A program made the translations under genes and the position numbers. From positions 2,046,001 through 2,110,000 of the forward strand of contig NZ_CP039903.1 in the NCBI RefSeq assembly GCF_005221385.1: a stretch of 64,000 nt of DNA, given 5' to 3'. How positions within the stretch are numbered: the stretch's first letter is position 1; each line of letters opens with the position of its first letter. Below the pieces are notes generated by a model. That model was not told where the DNA came from, did not search any database, and saw only the letters and a list, made by a program, of their open reading frames with translations. Below, in pieces: positions 62,067 to 64,000 of this stretch. The stretch comes from Agrobacterium tumefaciens (lineage in GTDB: Bacteria; Pseudomonadota; Alphaproteobacteria; Rhizobiales; Rhizobiaceae).

Positions 62067-62299
62067 AAACGATACCTCTGTTTGCTTGCCACAGAGATAG
62101 GCACGGACAGCCCCCCCAGACAAACGCAAAATCTGGAAGCTTAGCTTCGAAAAAATGGATAGGCGCAGCCGGATTCACCACCGCGCCAGCCTTCCCTGAA
62201 ATGCCCCCCGAAATCGCGCCCCAAATGACGATTGCCAGCCCGCCCCCTTTGGGCATAACCTGCTTAAACATGTGCGAAGTAATGCAAAAAGGGGAAAGC

Positions 62300-63076
62300 A
62301 TGCATCGGACAGTTATCGTGACAGGCTCCACAAGCGGTATCGGCCTTGGCATCGCCCAGCGGTTTGCAAGGGAAGGCGCCAATCTCGTACTGAACGGTTT
62401 CGGCGACGAGGACGAGATCGAAAAACTTCGACTTTTGCTGGAAGCCGAAAGCGGCGGGCGCGTGCTTTATCACCCGGCGGATATGACGAAACCGGACGAG
62501 ATCGCCGACCTCATCAATTCCTCCCATGAAAAGCTCGGCTCGGTGGATGTGCTCATCAACAATGCCGGTATCCAGCACATCGCGCCCATCGAGGACTTCC
62601 CGACAGAAAAATGGGACTGGATCATCGCCATCAATCTGACCAGTTCCTTCCATACCATGCGCGCCGCGATACCGCTGATGAAGAAGGCCGGCAAAGGCCG
62701 CATCATCAACATTTCCTCGGCCCATGGTCTCGTCGCCTCGCCGTTCAAATCGGCCTATGTGGCGGCCAAACATGGCATCATGGGCCTGACGAAGACGGCG
62801 GCGCTGGAACTTGCGCAGACCGGCGTCACCGTCAACGCCATTTGTCCCGGTTACGTTCTGACACCGCTGGTCGAAAAGCAGATACCGGAAATGGCCAAGG
62901 TGCGCGGCATCAGCGAAGAGGCGGTGAAGAACGACGTGATGCTGGAATTGCAGGCGACCAAGCAATTCGTCACCGTCGATGACGTGGCGGCGGCGGCCCT
63001 GTTTCTGGCAAGCGACGCCGCAAGCAATATCACCGGCACGCATATTTCCGTGGATGGCGGCTGGACGGCGCAATAA
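62300..63076 (+). CDS. bdhA: 3-hydroxybutyrate dehydrogenase (SDR)
   Basis: A 258-residue short-chain dehydrogenase that oxidises D-3-hydroxybutyrate to acetoacetate with NAD. The NAD motif is TGSTSGIGLG at residues 7-16, NNAG near 91, and the catalytic Ser-Tyr-Lys are in NISSAHG, SAYVAAKHG. The substrate-specific stretch TPLVEKQIPEMAKVRG matches BdhA of rhizobia, where it works in polyhydroxybutyrate use. AGGGGAA precedes ATG 62300. The frame could extend to 62201, without support. Confidence 0.92.
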   Translation: MHRTVIVTGSTSGIGLGIAQRFAREGANLVLNGFGDEDEIEKLRLLLEAESGGRVLYHPADMTKPDEIADLINSSHEKLGSVDVLINNAGIQHIAPIEDFPTEKWDWIIAINLTSSFHTMRAAIPLMKKAGKGRIINISSAHGLVASPFKSAYVAAKHGIMGLTKTAALELAQTGVTVNAICPGYVLTPLVEKQIPEMAKVRGISEEAVKNDVMLELQATKQFVTVDDVAAAALFLASDAASNITGTHISVDGGWTAQ

Positions 63077-63212
63077 TTGCCGGATTTTCTTTCCGTTCTG
63101 GAAACAATGAATTGCCAAAACGGAAATCGATATGCGCGCACGGGCGTGCATAGATGTATCGGGAAAATGACAAGAAACCGGCTCGGCAGCCGGACAAAAA
63201 GCAGGGCATTGC

Positions 63213-64000
63213 ATGAAAGACGCGATCAGCTTCATCCTCAACAGCGAAACCATCTCGCTGAAGGATTTCGGACCGACGGACACGCTTCTCGATTACCTCC
63301 GCATCAGCAAGCGGTTGACCGGGACAAAGGAAGGCTGTGCGGAAGGCGACTGCGGTGCCTGCACGGTGCTGGTCGGGCGGCTGCTCGATGGTTCGCTGCG
63401 TTATGAAAGCGTCAATGCGTGTATCCGCTTTTTGGGCTCGCAGCACGGCACTCATATCGTCACGGTGGAGCATCTGGCCGCGCGCGACGGCACGCTTCAT
63501 CCCGTGCAGCAAGCCATGGTGGATTTCCACGGTTCGCAATGCGGGTTCTGCACGCCGGGTTTCATCATGTCGCTTTATGGCCTCTGGCTATCAAGCGAAA
63601 AACCCGGCCGCGCCGATATCGAAAAGGCGCTGCAAGGCAATCTCTGTCGATGCACGGGCTACGAGCCGATTGTGAAGGCCGCCGAAAAAATCGCCGCGGC
63701 CCGCCCGAGTGCGCTCTTCGACCCGCTGCAACGTGACCGCACCGACATCATGGCAAGGCTCTGGGCGATCCGCGAAAACGAGACGATCACGGTCACCAGC
63801 GGTGAGGATCGCACCATCATTCCGGCGACGCTTTCCGATTTGACCGAGATTTACGCCGCTGAACCAAAGGCCACCATCGTCGCCGGCTCCACCGATGTCG
63901 GCCTGTGGGTGACGAAACAGATGCGGACGCTGAACCCCGTCATCTTCATCAACAATCTCGGCGATTTGCAGGCGATTACGATGGATGAGGAGGGCGTGAC
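63213..64000 (+). CDS. xdhA: Xanthine dehydrogenase small subunit, 5' part (truncated by window)
   Basis: The first 262 codons of the FAD/iron-sulfur subunit; the frame is open at the window end. The N-terminal [2Fe-2S] domain has GCAEGDCGACTVLVG, and the second cluster domain QCGFCTPGFIMSLYG plus LQGNLCRCTGYEP. The FAD domain starts with the segment ATLSDLTEIYAAEPKATIVAGSTDVG. The enzyme oxidises hypoxanthine and xanthine to urate. The downstream genes, presumably xdhB and xdhC, lie outside the window. GCAGGGC precedes ATG 63213. Confidence 0.93.
   Translation, partial: MKDAISFILNSETISLKDFGPTDTLLDYLRISKRLTGTKEGCAEGDCGACTVLVGRLLDGSLRYESVNACIRFLGSQHGTHIVTVEHLAARDGTLHPVQQAMVDFHGSQCGFCTPGFIMSLYGLWLSSEKPGRADIEKALQGNLCRCTGYEPIVKAAEKIAAARPSALFDPLQRDRTDIMARLWAIRENETITVTSGEDRTIIPATLSDLTEIYAAEPKATIVAGSTDVGLWVTKQMRTLNPVIFINNLGDLQAITMDEEGV

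Overview
The window is ordinary-looking high-GC alphaproteobacterial chromosome, most likely Agrobacterium or a close Rhizobiaceae relative. The choXWV choline importer, a NolR-like regulator, a fused trpE(G) behind a trpL attenuator, BacA, an Agt-like lipid glycosyltransferase behind a Pho-box-like site, and families of Rhizobiales-type palindromic intergenic repeats all point that way. No rRNA, tRNA, CRISPR array, transposase or prophage gene was seen. Both window edges cut genes: a MoxR ATPase on the left and xdhA on the right.

Layout. 0-7 kb: a MoxR / DUF58 / BatA-DUF4159 / large membrane protein operon, then an acetyltransferase and a large palindromic repeat. 7-16 kb: a LysR regulator divergent from a Tat-exported metallo-beta-lactamase-fold enzyme, an MFS transporter, an acetyltransferase, a glutathionyl-hydroquinone reductase, a NUDIX hydrolase, a phosphoesterase and leuA with a candidate leucine leader peptide. 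16-21 kb: a BrnT/BrnA toxin-antitoxin pair, a BenE-type transporter, an esterase-like protein, and an ECF sigma / NrsF anti-sigma pair facing a Met-rich MXKDX-repeat protein. 21-29 kb: a ClpP paralogue, HupE, DUF2076, QueF, a cation efflux protein, a VOC protein, a Leu/Ile/Val-type binding protein, DUF3095 and the NolR-like regulator. 29-36 kb: choXWV, tdk, pseudoazurin with an FNR-like site, DUF2333, a LuxR solo and a YqhA-family protein. 37-46 kb: a heme-type TonB receptor, an extensin-like protein, trpL-trpE(G), an acetyltransferase, an HD-GYP protein and adenine deaminase. 46-52 kb: an unrecognised protein, an acetyltransferase pseudogene coupled to an alpha-glucosidase, a KDG kinase and the glycosyltransferase. 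52-64 kb: YcxB and DUF2026 proteins, Der, a TPR membrane protein, NnrU, a polysaccharide deacetylase, BacA, an MFS transporter, methionine aminopeptidase, an LLM oxidoreductase, 3-hydroxybutyrate dehydrogenase and xdhA.

How the parts work together. Most of the window is housekeeping and transport. The clearest regulatory units are: (1) two amino-acid attenuators, trpL and a candidate leuL, both with a CTTGNC-type -35, a 17-nt spacer, a -10, and an ATG exactly 8 nt after the -10, which implies leaderless leader peptides; (2) an ECF16-like sigma factor, its six-helix NrsF-type anti-sigma with Cys131 and Cys181, and a divergently transcribed Met-rich exported protein, with GTAAC...CGAA promoters facing both ways; (3) a Pho-box-like site before the lipid glycosyltransferase; (4) an FNR/NnrR-like site before pseudoazurin. 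At least four families of palindromic intergenic repeats are present. One gene, an aminoglycoside-acetyltransferase-like GNAT, is broken by a single in-frame amber codon.
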